Shown here: piece by piece, positions 12,500 through 24,774 of the stretch | How the letters are laid out: every line of letters starts with the position of its first letter | Position numbering within the stretch: the stretch's first letter is position 1 | Assembly: GCA_038277395.1 (NCBI GenBank) | Contig: CM076197.1 | Span: forward strand, 71,953,348 to 72,017,347 | DNA: 64,000 nt | Direction: 5' to 3' | From: Dryocosmus kuriphilus | Lineage: Eukaryota; Arthropoda; Insecta; Hymenoptera; Cynipidae | Program-made: the position numbers and the translations under genes | The notes under the pieces: generated by a model | What the model saw: the letters and a program-made list of their open reading frames with translations, nothing else | Databases searched by the model: none | What the model was told of the DNA's origin: nothing

Positions 12500-12850
12500 A
12501 AAAGGAACTCTTCTTGTACTTTTGTCGCACATATTAATTACAACTTCCAAAAATTAAAAAAAAAATAAAGTGGAACTTTTCCGATAGTCTTAAAAATATC
12601 ATCTTGAAACAGGACATTTTTTAAAAATTTTGTGGTACTTTAGTCCTATTTAAACAGTACTATTTTGGAACATAAATCCCATGTACATTTTTTAAAATTT
12701 TGAAAAAGAGGAAACGTAACTTTTCTTGTACTTTCGTCCCTATAAGGACTTTTAACAAATATTAAGAAAAGTTGGTACTTAAATACCGATTTGTCTCATA
12801 CTCAACACTTTAGTGGTACTTTATCCGGCAACCCAATGGGACTATTTTTT
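11050..12850. repeat. Degenerate ~105-bp tandem array
   Basis: About 1.8 kb of units containing GGAACATAAATCCCATGAGC, CTTGTAAAAATT, GGAACTTTTCTTGTACTTTTGTCC and an AATTA-type spacer. Landmark GGAACATA-like words lie at about 11893, 12000, 12099, 12312 and 12418, i.e. periods near 99-107. The minus-strand frames at 11469-11729, 11849-12037 and 12079-12264 are translations of the array. The flank at 12855-12890 carries the CAGGGATCAGTG motif also found inverted near 8211. Confidence 0.75.
12448..12497 (+). repeat. A50 homopolymer
   Basis: Fifty consecutive A inside the ~105-bp array, replacing the usual short A run of a unit. It probably grew by slippage. A poly-A tail of a retroposed insert is less likely, because array units continue on both sides. 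The exact length in an assembly may be unreliable. Confidence 0.9.
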
Positions 12851-13046
12851 TTACTCAGGTAATCACAGGGATCAGTGTTGCGAATTGATTTTCATTTTTA
12901 GGTTTTAGAAAATTTATTTCTAGAGAGCCCTAAATGAGCCATTAATAATTTTCATTTTACGACGTTTGCATAATTTGGACTAATTGTAGTTTTTGCGTCA
13001 TAGGGGTTGATTTTGGAAAATTTGTTTGCATAATTAATCAGCTGAA

Positions 13047-13220
13047 AGATCCGAGGTTAGAGGTAAGGAGTTAAAGGTAAAAATGATAAAGTTCAAATAT
13101 GAAGTTTCATAGGTCCGAGATCATATGTAAAAGGTCATTTATGAGAGGTCACAATTTAGAGGTCAAGTGTCCGAGGTCAAAGTTCAAAGGTGATAGATCA
13201 TACGTCATACTTCATAGTTA
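13047..13220 (+). repeat. 7-bp (AGGTCAN) array of nuclear-receptor-like half-sites
   Basis: AGGTCA occurs at 13132, 13146, 13160 and 13174, exactly 14 bases apart, with degenerate heptamers between. From 13174 the units are contiguous: AGGTCAA, AGTTCAA, AGGTGAT, AGATCAT, ACGTCAT, ACTTCAT. Upstream, AGGTTAG, AGGTAAG, AGGTAAA and AGTTCAA continue the pattern. AGGTCA-A-AGTTCA is the textbook DR1 arrangement bound by RXR/USP and HNF4-type receptors. Whether it regulates anything here or is only a heptamer minisatellite is unknown. Confidence 0.7.
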
Positions 13221-14851
13221 AAAGGCTTATCTCTCCATTGACGTCATTTTGAGTTTTTTTTTAAAGCAGCTTTATTCTAGGGACATTTTTTACACTCGTA
13301 ACGTTTTTATAGAACTGCTGAGAGATTTCGAGAATAAATGCTAACTGAAGGGAAGGCTATTGATACAAAATTCCAATTCCATTTGAAGGAACCATTCTGG
13401 ATGGCCATCCAGTTTATTTCAAAAATCCATTTGAGAAATCGGAAAGCACAAAGCAAAAGAACATACATCAACAAGGTACCTCATCATTTCAGAAATATGC
13501 CGAAAGGGTGAGTCCCATCATCAGATTGGAGGAACGTACAATTCACTCGCTGGACACGGTATCGATCTTTGCCTGGTGCGCTCATTTATTTCCCTCACAA
13601 TCAAGCTATGCCGGTATTGGACCAACCTTTCTTTACTCTCTTCCGGTATTTGGACGTCAAATGCAATTCACGCCGTCGCATTAAGCGTCTGATGACAAAG
13701 CGATCTTTTTTTCAAACATGATCAGAATTCCTCAAATACACAGTGTCGCATATTTACATCCATTTCCCAGATTGTTAGACAGCAGAAGGACAAATAGTGT
13801 TGGATCGTTGTTCCTGAATACGTGGCGCAGTTGCCGATATTTCCGCATCAGATTTCTGCGCCATTTTCTAGTACGACTCACTTGCATTGTCGATTGTTAA
13901 ATTACACGCGCATCTGGCTTTAAATTCTTGCCCATTGTCTTCCATTCTCGTTCCATATTCTTCTCTACAACTCGATCAAACTCAATTCAAAACAGGATGA
14001 AAGTTTTTGAAAGGACCAAGCTCGAGAATTCATTCTCAATGAAATAGTCGATTATAGTTTCTATCGCAATTATCAGATTCCTGGGCTTTTTGTCCATTGA
14101 AAATTAATGAAGTGACTCCTCTCCAATGTAATTATTGATTGGAAAGATGATGTAAATAATTTCAAAGGTTTAGAAGAAAAAGAGCGATTAATCAAATGAA
14201 ACTGAATAAAGTGCTACGTAGAGAAAAGGAAAATAGTACGAAATCAATGATTATGAATGACAATGAAAATTTCGTTGACAGAAGCCCATTAAAGAAGAGT
14301 TACTAGAACATTTTTAAAGAATACTAAGATAAAAGGGCCCTTTCTTACATTTTATTACCAAGAGTAATAAGATCATCTTTTGCCTCTATCTAATGTAGAC
14401 GTGGAAAAAACTCAATCCAGAAAAGGACTCGGTTAAGCTCTCGGAGATAACTGCTCGAAAAGTCTGCGGAGATAACTGTCGCGTTAAGATTTCTAATCTA
14501 AATGAACGCTCGTTCCGGTTCGGGCAGTGGTGATTAGTTCTCTCAAGTTGCTGATCTCTAAAAAGGATTTTGCGATATTTTCTTTAAATTAGATTCTTGA
14601 AACTATGTTCCAAGCTCGCGATTCACATCAGCCTTATTGGTGCTTTAAGAAATCTTACACACAAATCCTTCTTATCTATTTTTTCGTCTACTTGATTTCT
14701 ATTCAATTAAGAGAAAATAAACTACAGCCATGCAAAACTCACATTTTTTCAGATTATAGTTAATGCCAGGTGACACACAGAAACACCTACATTAACTATC
14801 TCAATTTTTAGGATTTATTTTTTGTAAATAAAATATCGGACTGAAACTTTG
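13221..14851. other. Unassigned stretch
   Basis: Somewhat less A/T-rich at about 13430-13900. The 60-codon frame 13718-13900 has no recognisable motif, and I see no consistent exon-intron pattern. No RNA gene or repeat was detected. Confidence 0.4.
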
Positions 14852-16987
14852 TAGTCCAGGGACTGAACCGTTTGGGGTCCGAATTCTATGGGATAGGACC
14901 GATTTGGATGAAATTTTGGAATTAACTTCGTTTCACCCTGTATATCAAATGTGAGATTTGATGAAAAAGTGCGCTTTTGCTTAGGGGGTGAAAACCGCCC
15001 CTTCTAGGGGATGGAAAATAAAATCTTAAGCATAACTACAGAATTGGATAGAAGAATGAATTCTAAGCAAAAAGTCTTCTATAAGTATTTTTCGAAAAGC
15101 TAATACTTTCCGAGTAATTCGTGAATCAAAAATCTGAATTTTTCATGAAAAAAACGACGTTTTTCATCAGTTTTTCTCAAATATCTCGGACACTTGCGAT
15201 CTTAAAAAAAAAATGTTATCAGCAAAAATGAAGCTTATATAAAAAGGAAAAGATTGGTTTTTGCTTGATCTACGTAGGTGCAATAGGCGCGGAGACACGA
15301 CTGTTTGAACATGACCTCTTTCTTTTAGGTAACAAAATGTAATATATTTAACGTGAAATAATTAAAAAATTTCACGTTTTTCAGAAAAATATCCCATAAA
15401 TTTTTGAAGTACTATCAAAAAACTTCAAAATAAACTTGATTTTAAGTCATTAGCATAAAAATTAAAAAATTTATGATAAAAAAAAGAAAAATTTCTGCAT
15501 TTAAAGAAAAAAAAATTAAGAAAAAAAAATTATCATAAAAAATTATGTATTTATTACAAAAACTAAAATTAAAGCATACCCTTGTACAATTAATTTTACT
15601 TAGATGCCAGCAATATGTTCAAGGACGTTTCAGCGATTCAAAGTACATATTTTTTTAAAAAATCGTGATTTTTATAATTTTTTTTTTAACTTTCAAAAAA
15701 AAATTTCTTTTTTATTAAATAACTCTAAAAAAAACAAATTATAACGAAAAATATGTCAGAATATAAAATGTCGGGTTTTTTTAGACGAATATTTTGGGTT
15801 TTTTTCATGTTTTGTGAAATAAAAATTGACGAAGATGTAGCCGATAGAAGTTTGAAATCAAGAATGAAGGTGAGGTGTCTTGAGTCCTTTAACCTCCAAA
15901 ATTGTAAAAAGTACGCAACTTAAAAAACGAAAAAAAAATAATATATAAATATTTTATCTACACACACACACGCTCTCGCGCGCACACGAACGTGGAAAAT
16001 TTGAAATGTTTAAAAACCATTGTTATTTAATGTTGCAATAATTACTTTTCAAAGTAGATTTCATAAAAACAACTGACACAACTGTCCTCCAATTACGGAT
16101 CACGATGAGGAGGTGCAGGACGAGGAAGAAGATGTTATAAACACCTGAAACGATTACAATATCTTAAAGGATTGTCATTTGTACAATTATTTTTTTTAAA
16201 TAATAAACTTTTAAAAGGCATATAGAATACTTTTATTAATGTTATATAGCAATTCTACCGGCCGTGTCCGAGTTGGGCTAAAACAACATTATTAACCAGC
16301 TGGAAAAGGGGTCGATTGCCATTGAGGGCCAGGTAGGTTTTTAGCCTAAATCGTCTCCTCCCATTCTATCTAGCAATTTTCATCTAATTAAATTTGTTTT
16401 TAAGGGTGGTTTTTAAGGGTGTTTTTTAAGGGTTTAAGCTATGCGAAAAATTATCAATGGCCTTGTAAACATGCATTAGATTTTAACTCAACTGATTTAT
16501 ACTATTAAGCCATTTGAAACTGTGGAAAACTGCAAAATAAGATTTTTTTTCATTAGGGGTGGTTTTTAAGGGTGGAATCTAGGCTATTAATAATTAACTG
16601 TATCGACAACATGTAAAACATAAATTTTATTCACTATCAAACTGCTAAAAACGCTGAAAAAATTTTTTTTTTTCATTTTTCCTCATCAAGGGTTGTTTCT
16701 AAGGGCTGAAATTTCAAAATAATCATGTGTACTATAACCCTCAATGCACAACAATATTTATGCCTATTTACATGAATTTTACCTTGTAAAACACCTACTT
16801 TCCTATTATTTCAATTTTTAAACTTTAGGGGTAGTTTTCACCCCCTAAAATTAAAAAGCGCACTTTTTTTATCATATCACATTTGATATCGAGGGTAAAA
16901 CGAAGTTAATTCCAAAATTTCATCCAAATCGGTGCTATCCCATAGAATTCGGAGGTTAGCCCTGTTTTTCGTTTCATTCCTGGACTA
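14852..16987. mobile_element. 2.1-kb element with ~140-bp terminal inverted repeats
   Basis: Bases 14853-14995 recur inverted at about 16840-16987. Shared words include AGTCCAGG, GAATTCTATGGGATA, GATTTGGATGAAATTTTGGA, ATTAACTTCGTTT and GGGGGTGAAAAC. The interior is AT-rich, with a short (AC)n tract near 15960 and loosely repeated GGGTGGTTTTTAAGGGTG modules at 16390-16700. No transposase frame is present, so it is a large non-autonomous inverted-repeat element. Superfamily not assigned, because I cannot define a target duplication. Confidence 0.75.
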
Positions 16988-18180
16988 TTGGGAAATCCAT
17001 AAGAAGACAATAAATTGCGTTTTTATACATTATTTAAGTAGGAATTTTGAAAAAAGTTTTTTTCGATGAAACTAAAACTGGAAAAACTTTTGACCGAGAT
17101 TAATAAATTCACCACCAATTTTTTGAATCGCAGATCTTTTCTTATACATGTAGCCTAAAACTTTCAGAGAAGCAAAAGGGACAATAAACTACGTCTTTAT
17201 ACGCGATTTGAGTATAAATAATGTAAAAAGATTTGTAATAAATAAATTCCCAGGAATGCCGACCATGCTGTAGAACTCTATAATCAAATTGTCATTTCTC
17301 AATGGAGCAGTATTGAGGTAAACGACTCCACTGTCTTGAAGAAAATTAGGCAAACATCGTTAGCAAACATTATGCACAATAATTTTTTTTGCAGATAGTG
17401 CAAATGAACAAACTAATATGTAAATTCGCGGTATCAGTGAACCCGAGGCGTGTCGCACGCCATCGCTCTGACATTGTGGGAGCGGTGTTTATTGGAACTT
17501 TAATTACACAGGCCTTGGTAATGCAGATTGATTATTTTTATAAGAAACTTTTATTGTTCCCAGAACTCAACGCTTTGCCACACGCGGTCATTTTTTTATT
17601 AATTAATATTTTTCCAAGTATTTTCGGCTTTTTTTAAAACTTTTCTTTTTAAATATGGGGGAAAAATATCGATCTTAGAACTGTCTTCGCCAGTTAATCG
17701 AAGCATCACATGCCCTTAATCAGCATAAAAAAATCTAATTTAAAAAAAAAAACCATTCCATGATAAGTACTTCACCTCTGATCTATAAATATTTTCAAAA
17801 AAAGATCGTATTGCTCTCAGTTTTTATTCACCGAATAATGGTCACTTGAAAATTTAGAATGTTGGAAAAGCTATTATTGGGTCAATTTATTGGAAAGAGG
17901 GGTAGTAAAGGAAAGGCAAAATTTGTTGAAGAAAGGGAGAACAAAGGCAAGACCATAGTAAGTCTGCGTGATTTTGCTTCTTTACGAGATGCTATACGCG
18001 TCGCGACCGGTGGACGATACACGGTAGAGACGGTGGGTTAACCAAGATTTACATTTTTCCAGGGAAATAGGTTTTGCGATAAAAGGATTTGGAATAAATT
18101 TCAGCTAGGTGGTACGTTGGACATTTTGATTTAGTAGTCGTTTGAGAGTTGGCAAGCTCTTTGGAGCTTGGCCAACATTT
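16988..18180. other. Unassigned stretch with small frames
   Basis: Frames of 82 codons (17389-17637) and 60 codons (17859-18041) are present. Neither shows a recognisable domain, and the first ends in a T-rich hydrophobic tail. No gene is supported. Confidence 0.35.
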
Positions 18181-18187
18181 TTATGTT

Positions 18188-18220
18188 ATTCTCTCTTTCT
18201 CTCTCTCTCTCTCTTTCCCC
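18188..18220 (+). repeat. (TC)n microsatellite
   Basis: An uninterrupted CT/TC run followed by CCCCCTCC. It produces the Arg/Glu-rich peptide on the minus strand at 18181-18483, which I therefore do not call as a gene. Confidence 0.85.
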
Positions 18221-19346
18221 CTCCAAACCACGACTATGCCTTCATTCTCGTTGCCGTGGTTTAAACGCATTGATGGGATCAAAAAGTCAATCTGCGTCTC
18301 TCCGCAGAGAAATCCACTAAACTCTACGTTTCTTTTCAAACCAGACGACTCTCTTACATTCCATACTTCTTCAATATGAGGCAAATACCAGGACTGTTTT
18401 CTCCGCGAATTGCTTGATACGATTGCTGTAGTTCTTTTAATAGAACAGTAATAACTTAGATTTAAATGATATTTGCAGACCATCTCACAGAAAAAAAAAC
18501 AACAAAAAAACAGGCGAATATGAAACGAGAGATCCCAGCTTTATGAAGATGGTTATGTTCTATTTCGAAAGGATTACGTAATACTGTGGATAATTCTAAA
18601 AGAATGGGAGCGAAAGACTCGACGAGAGAAAAGCTTCGATATGGAATTGAAGAACCGATTTTCATTTCTGTATCAGCTGATGGGATGAAAGAGGATTATT
18701 GATACAGAAAAAGTATTTAGGCCATTATTTGGTATTATTCGTTTTGTCGATGAAAGAGGAATATACAATTTTTAGCAAATGTACTTTGTTTTCTTTTGAC
18801 TGTTTTAAATTTCTCATGTATGTTCACTGAATATCGTGTAGTTTCATGGAAAAGCGAAGCTTACAGTGCTTATCATTGATTTTTGTACGAAAGAGTGATT
18901 TATTAGGGTCGAAGGGTGATTCACTTAAATACGAGCGTAATGCGAGATTTACATATAGTAAATAATTTTCTGACAAGTAAAGTTTTATTTATTGCAGAAT
19001 ATATTTATTCGTATAAAATTCAATTTTATGGGCTGTAAACGTCAATGGAGGAAACTGTTAACAGAGGCAATGTAATAGGAAAGGGGATCTCAAATAATTT
19101 GAACATTTGAGATCGTATTGGCATAAAAATGTATCAATAAGATGAATGTTTCTACTCATTTTTCGAGAAAAAAGATACTAGTTTGAGAATAAAGGGATAA
19201 ATTGCTTGATTAATAGGAGTGATCACGAAAATAATCTTCGCTTGTTTTACTCAAATAAATAAAGTTGTCTTGCAATGTCGAAATTTAAAGGATTTTCCTT
19301 CCTTGTTAGAATTAAAGTAGCCTTCTAGGGTAATAAATTTAAGGCT
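18221..19346. other. Unassigned AT-rich stretch
   Basis: No gene or structured repeat recognised. Confidence 0.45.
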
Positions 19347-19490
19347 GCGTCTAGTCGTCCCGAAAAATTAGCGAAAAATTGGAGGAGCTGAAAAGGGGAT
19401 CGGCTAGACTTCCCGAAATTTCGGAACGAGTAGCCAAACATATGATAAATATTTGATTACTCATCCCGAATTTCGGGTCGACGAGACACG
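19347..19490. mobile_element. Small inverted-repeat element (about 145 bp)
   Basis: GTCTAGTCGTCCCGAAA near the left end pairs with TTTCGGGTCGACGAGAC at the right, 15 of 17 positions. Further CCCGAAATTTCGG words lie between. The size, the ends and the absence of coding sequence fit a MITE. No target duplication was established. Confidence 0.5.
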
Positions 19491-19773
19491 TCGTAAATTT
19501 AATTGCATCTCACCATTGTTTTGAGTCTGATTCAGCTATAACGAAGACTTACCTGAAACAAAGAAAATAATATTCTGTTAAAGAATCTTAAATGAGTGAA
19601 AGTGATAAAAAGCTTTAAAAATGTAGCAATTGTTTCAAAGTAATGTTCAAACAATGAACAATTTACCTACTTAATCTTCAATCGATTTAAGTGATAACAT
19701 TTTTAAAACAATTTTCTTGATATTCTCCATCACTAAAAATTGTGACATGAATTACGAATTTTATTATTGGTAG

Positions 19774-19856
19774 TGTCTATAGGTACGGACACAAGCTATG
19801 TTCCCTTACTCTTTCTAAGTTCCCCTTCTTCTTTCCAAGTCCGTACCTTTAGACTC
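19774..19856. repeat. Short hairpin repeat
   Basis: GTCTATAGGTACGGAC (19775-19790) pairs with GTCCGTACCTTTAGAC (19839-19854), 15 of 16 positions, around a pyrimidine-rich loop of about 48 bases. It is either a tiny MITE or a structured transcript element. Only one copy was seen here. Confidence 0.5.
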
Positions 19857-20298
19857 TACCTTTATTATTATTGAACGGGTTTAGTTACTTACATCAAATG
19901 TCATAAATATAAAACTTTAGACTGCAAATAAAAAACTTATTTGATTACTGATGCCTTAGTGATAAATTATTTTAGGAAGCATTATGAGGGGTACAGAGGG
20001 CTAAAAATACGAACAAACGCACCAATCATGTACATTTATTTAAAAATTGAAACCTTAGATTTCGTGCTGTTATAAAATTATTGTACATCAGGTCTAGGAA
20101 CATTTTACGAGTGTATGAAAAATTAAAGAATTTACAGAATTTTAAAGTATTGGGGTAGTTTTTGGTCCGAGAGAAACCTCTAAATCCTTCCTTTTTTCAA
20201 AAATTAAGCAGCGCTTTTTCAACATACAACAAAAATGAGGAACTGAGCCTTGAAAAAAAAACAACTGTTATTATTTGGACGACCCTGTTACACAATTT

Positions 20299-21416
20299 AA
20301 AAAATCTGTCCGCCTCGCGGGCACATTCTCATCGCGCGCTTCGCGCGAAGTATGAGCGCGCCCAGGGCACGCGGTCCGATGGTCGTCGCGTTTCGCGCTC
20401 CGATATATTTAAGCCTCGTGCTTCGCGCTCGGATGTTTTTGGTCTTTGCACATTGTGCTCGGTATTCGTTACTTGGGTCTTAAAATTTCAAAACACCCAC
20501 TTTTAATGAGATTATTAAATTTGAATTTTTTATTAGAAATTAAAAAAGAAATTATTTTACTTACGGCTCTATCGACCTTAAGGAATACGAGCAGATTCTC
20601 ATCATGACACTCGTGCTTCGCGCTCGACAATTAAATTTGTTTAAAACACATTGTAGATTGGTAAAGTTTTTTTGTGATTTTCCAAATTTTCACAATGCAG
20701 GATTTCGATTCTTAAAAGTAAAACGATGAATCTTATAAATAAACTTTGTAGCTCTTTCCAAGGTTAACAACTCTGCTTGTTAATATTTTCTCATATCTTG
20801 CATAATTTTGCTGAAAAGTGGTTTTCTTTATATTTCATAACATATTTCACGAATAGCTCAAAAACTACGCGTCTGTTCAAAAAAATGCTAGAGAGCAAAT
20901 TTTAGATCTTTTTGAGGGAATAACTTTTTTTATTATCATTTTTTTCGTATCATGTATAGTTTGGCGGGAAATTTCAATTTTTTATTGTTAATTAAGTTTT
21001 CTCGATTCAAACAAAAACCGTGAATTTTATCAAAAAATGGTTAAAACAAAATTTGTACATTTTTTTGAGATGAACAGTTTTACTTTCTACTGTTTTTTTT
21101 TGTATCTCGCATATTTTAGCCGGAAAATGGATTTTTGATTTTGTGAAAACCGTTATTGATGGATAAAATCATAACCACTGGTCAAAATCCGCTGGTTAAC
21201 GAACTCGTCCTTTCTTTTTACACCTCAACAGATGACGATGACGACAACGACAGCGACAACGACAACAACAACGACAACAACAACGACAACAGACACCGTC
21301 GTAAAACATGTTTTTTTTTTTTCAGGGGGTCACGAAACGCCGAGATTTCATGAAATCCGCGATTGTCATTTTTCACATAAAACTAATACCTTCTCATTGA
21401 GATGAGAATGTAAAAA
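20299..21416 (+). mobile_element. GC-ended repeat family, copy 1
   Basis: Starts AAAAATCTG then a CCGCCTCGCGGG hairpin, GCACATTCTCATC and several CGCGCTTCGCGCTCG words. It ends with GATGAGAATGTAAAAA, so ACATTCTCATC/GATGAGAATGT is a near-terminal inverted repeat. Between are AT-rich units carrying TTTTTCGTATCTTGCA-like words and a (GACAAC)n tract at 21228-21296. Copies 2 and 3 lie at 43945-45187 and 58351-59309 (minus). No known transposase, so it is a non-autonomous element of unassigned superfamily. Confidence 0.75.
21156..21353 (+). CDS. Repeat-borne D/N-rich frame, copy 1
   Basis: A 65-residue frame starting MMDKIITTGQNPLVNELVLS followed by an Asp/Asn tract encoded by GACAAC repeats. All three members of the GC-ended repeat family carry the same start and the same LVNE motif; copy 2 is longest (108 residues). 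I recognise no protein family. The frame may be an accident of conserved repeat DNA. Comparing synonymous and non-synonymous change between genomic copies would decide. Confidence 0.25.
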   Translation: MMDKIITTGQNPLVNELVLSFYTSTDDDDDNDSDNDNNNDNNNDNRHRRKTCFFFFRGSRNAEIS

Positions 21417-21860
21417 CAATCCAAAATATAATAAAAAATCTTCGGATATTAAAATTTCAACTTTAAAGCTGGTTTGTCAGAAATGGCTGCTTTTAACTCC
21501 GGAATAATAAAATAAGGAGATCAAAATTCAAAAATATTTGAACCAGTTTACCCTGAATTTGTCAATTCAAAGAACTATGCAAATAAAACGATTTTTCAAA
21601 AAGATCAACAAAAATGAATAAACTTTTTATAGTTTGAATTTTTTAGCTTCATTCTTGAAAAATTGTTTTATTTGAATGGTGTCAACATTTTTTTTCTAAG
21701 TTGACGAACTGAGCAGCAATGGGAGAAACCACAGAGTTCAGGGAATTGAAATACGAACATCAGAGGATTGGATATTTTTATTCTAGTAAGATTTTCAGCC
21801 CATATTACTGTGTAAATAAAAATCACATATTTTTTCACCATTTTTTATTCGTATTTATTC

Positions 21861-22066
21861 ACCAAATAAAAACATCGTAAAATCTACTCAAGAAATTGTT
21901 TAAAATCCCGTAAAAAGACAATAATTAAATAAAAAATTATCAAAATTAACAAAATTAAATTATGAACCACATAATTTATTAAATTTAAATTCTGCAATTT
22001 TGAAATTCATTTTTAGTAAGATTTTAAACAATCTTTCGAATGGATTTTACGATATTCCTACTTGGT
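21861..22066. repeat. Fold-back repeat around 21.96 kb
   Basis: The arm at 21861-21907 (containing ATCGTAAAATC and ATTGTTTAAAATC) recurs inverted at 22020-22066 (GATTTTAAACAAT and GATTTTACGAT), roughly three quarters identical, with an AT-rich loop of about 110 bases. It is a probable MITE or fold-back relic without coding sequence. Confidence 0.6.
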
Positions 22067-22995
22067 AACGAAATAAAAATATAAAATTTGTAAAAAAATG
22101 TAATTTTTTTATTGTCAAAGAATGTAACTTGGATCGAAAAGTATACAGGAAAAAACCCTCTGGTGTTCATATTTCATCTACCATAAATATCTGTGGTCCG
22201 CCCTCGTAACTAAAAACTGATGCAACTTGAAACTAGACAGTTTATGTAAATTTTCGTAGTTTTAAGAAAATCAACGTGAGAATCAGCCTCCTAAATACAT
22301 TGAAAAAGAATGTCTAAAATTGCATATCGGAACCTCTTCTGCGACCTTACATTCAGAGATGATTTCAATGAAATTGTGAACTATGTCAAACAAAAACAAA
22401 TAAATTTTGTGACTAACGCTTTGACGAGCTTTACGAGACTGTGGTAACCATTCGCATTTCGCATATCTCCAGGGTGTCTACTAATTTTCGCCCACGAAAG
22501 TCCCGGGTTTTCCCGGATTGTAAATAATAAATCTTCTTTTACTACATACCACAAACAATGTACATCCATAAGGACACTAAATATTGAGGCCTTTGATGGT
22601 TATAATGAATCGAATTTTAATTTTACAATAATTTCTGTAAAGTTCTCCTACGTGTAATTTTATGTATTGCGATATCTTATTATATTTATTTAAATTTATA
22701 CACAACATTTTTGTAACTTACACGATCTAAAACTTATGTACAAACTTCGAATGATGAAGAAAGATCAGGAAAATTTTTTCCAGTTTATAGACTCATTTAT
22801 TAACATAATAGAAAAGTCCAAACATATTCGATTATACCTCTTTCACTTACAACTGAATTAGATTAGCTAAAATAATTATAAACTAATTCCGGCACTGAGA
22901 AGCACATACATGAAGTTACAAGATATTTAGTCGGTAGACTGAGAGCAAATAAAATAAATAAGGTACAGCCTATGCAAAATTTGGTACGAACATAT
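22067..22995. other. Unassigned AT-rich stretch
   Basis: Nothing recognised. A 62-codon minus-strand frame (22381-22569) lacks motifs. Confidence 0.45.
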
Positions 22996-22997
22996 TA

Positions 22998-24329
22998 CGA
23001 GGCACGTCCAGAAAGTAAGTGTACTGGTACTCTCACAGCTGTAGGGAATACTTTTTCGACATGTTGGCAACACTGCCGCGTAGCCTGACCCCTCCCTTCA
23101 AAACGAGATCAATCCGAGGTTAGTGTGTTGAAAACTCTTGACGCAGTAGTATCTCTCGCGAAAAATGTCGATCGTATCTCCCGCCAAGTGCGAAATTCGC
23201 GCCGTCACTCGCTACCTCGTTGTGAAGGGAAAAGCTCCAGTTGAGATTTATAATGAGGCGAAAACTGTTTACGGTAATGGAGCTATGAATCGTATGAGTG
23301 TGTACAAGTGGTGTCGCGAATTTAAAAATGGCCGTACTTCCGTGCATGACGATCAGAGGAGCGGAAGACCTTCAATTGTGACTGACGAACTTGTGGAAAA
23401 AATCGAGATTGCGGTCCGCGACGATCGCAGATTGACGTTAGATGATTTTTCTGCGATGTTTCCGCAAATCTCCAGATCTCTGTTACACGAAACAATCACA
23501 GAAACTCTCGGATATCGATAATTGTCTGCGAGGTGGGTCCCAAAACAGCTGAAAGAACAGCACAAGTTGAATCGAGTGCAGAGCTCCAAAGAGATTTTGG
23601 AGCGCTACGAACGCGAAGGCGATGATTTTCTCTACTCTATTGTTACTGGAGACGAAACTTAGGTTGCCCACTACAGGCCTGAAACTAAGAGGCAGTCTCA
23701 ACAATGGCGCTACACCTTGTCACCCTCGCCAAGAAATTCAAAACCACAATTTCAGCCAAAAATTCATGGCATCCGTGTTTTGGGACCATAAAGGCATAAT
23801 TTTGATTGAATATCTGCCTCACGGGTTGACCATCAACGCGGCAAGATACTGTGAGACGCTGAGAAAAATGAAAAGGGCGATTCAGAATAAAAGGAGGGGC
23901 ATGCTGACGAAGGGAGTCTGCCTGCTGCATGACAATGCCAAACAACACACGGCAAACACCACGAAGCAACTTCTGGACTCTTTTGGATGGGATGTTTTGA
24001 ACCACCCCCGTATTCCCCTGACCTGGCCCCTTCAGATTTCCATCTCTTCACTTCCCTGAAGGTGCACATGGGTGGAAACAAGTTTTCAACGGACGAGGTG
24101 GTGAAGGGGGAGGTTGAGAAGTGGGCGAAAGAGCTGGCGGGAGACTTCTTCGAGGCAGGCATCAAAAAATTGATCCCACGGCTCAACACTTGCATCGAGA
24201 GGGATGGTGACTATGTCGAAAAATAACTTACATATGTACAAGTGTAATCAACTATGTTTTTGTTTTAATAAATTTTTTTTTGAAGCCTACATAAATTGAG
24301 TACACTTACTTTTTTCTGGACGTGCCTTG
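22998..24329 (+). mobile_element. Mariner copy B, full length (1332 bp)
   Basis: TA dinucleotides flank both ends (22996-22997 and 24330-24331). The left end CGAGGCACGTCCAGAAAGTA matches the inverted right end except for three extra T and one C-to-T change (GCCTTG). It contains the whole transposase region from the DNA-binding domain to the VEK C-terminus, with no large deletion or insertion. It is the best length reference for the family here, but the gene is inactivated by point changes. Confidence 0.95.
23165..24226 (+). pseudogene. Mariner DD34D transposase, copy B
   Basis: A cut-and-paste transposase of the Tc1/mariner superfamily, about 350 codons. Visible in order: N-terminal helix-turn-helix region (VYKWCREFKNGRTS), linker RWVPKQL, first catalytic Asp in GDET, second in LLHDNAKQHTA, third in the PSDFHLF segment. 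In intact sisters the second and third Asp are 34 residues apart, the classic mariner spacing. Defects: TAA in place of a Lys codon before LSARW (about 23519), TAG for Trp right after GDET (about 23660), and loss of one C in the run at about 24003-24008, which shifts the frame before the third Asp. Confidence 0.95.
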
Positions 24330-24774
24330 TATATAAATGACTTCACATAATTAACTGCAGTCGAGATATATATAAAACTTAAAATAAATCTCAAACTTAA
24401 AATAAATTTCAAACATTAAAACATTTACAAGTAAGTATCTAAGCAATAAATACTGAACAACGAAACACAAAAATGTAAAATAATTATTTCCGTAAGTTTT
24501 TTAAATTACTCAACAATAGAGGCAATTATTTTACTAGTTTCTGCGAGCAAGTTGGCTTTTTTAGTTTTTAAATCTTTTTCTTCTCTTTCGATTGTTCTCT
24601 TATTTTCTTTGATCTTTTCTTCTTCGATTCTTTCCTTTCTGCATTTCTACAAAGCATCCTCCCATCTTCCATGGGAATTTATCATCGAGAGAATCAATTT
24701 CTTGGAGATCGTTAAAGATCCAAGACTTCCTGACTTCGCCATGGCACCGTATATAATGCGAGGTGCGAAAACGA

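Noticed and set aside
20162..20506. 114-codon frame at the GC-ended repeat
   Set aside because: It crosses the element boundary, and its Arg/Ser-rich part is a translation of CGCGCTTCGCGCTCG repeats.
20299..21416. Helitron assignment for the GC-ended family
   Set aside because: There is a terminal hairpin and an A/T context, but no 5' TC or 3' CTRR ends in either orientation.
23685..24195. Antisense frames opposite mariner transposases (also at 9518, 26467, 45549, 46063, 63033)
   Set aside because: They mirror the transposase coding strand and recur in every copy for that reason.
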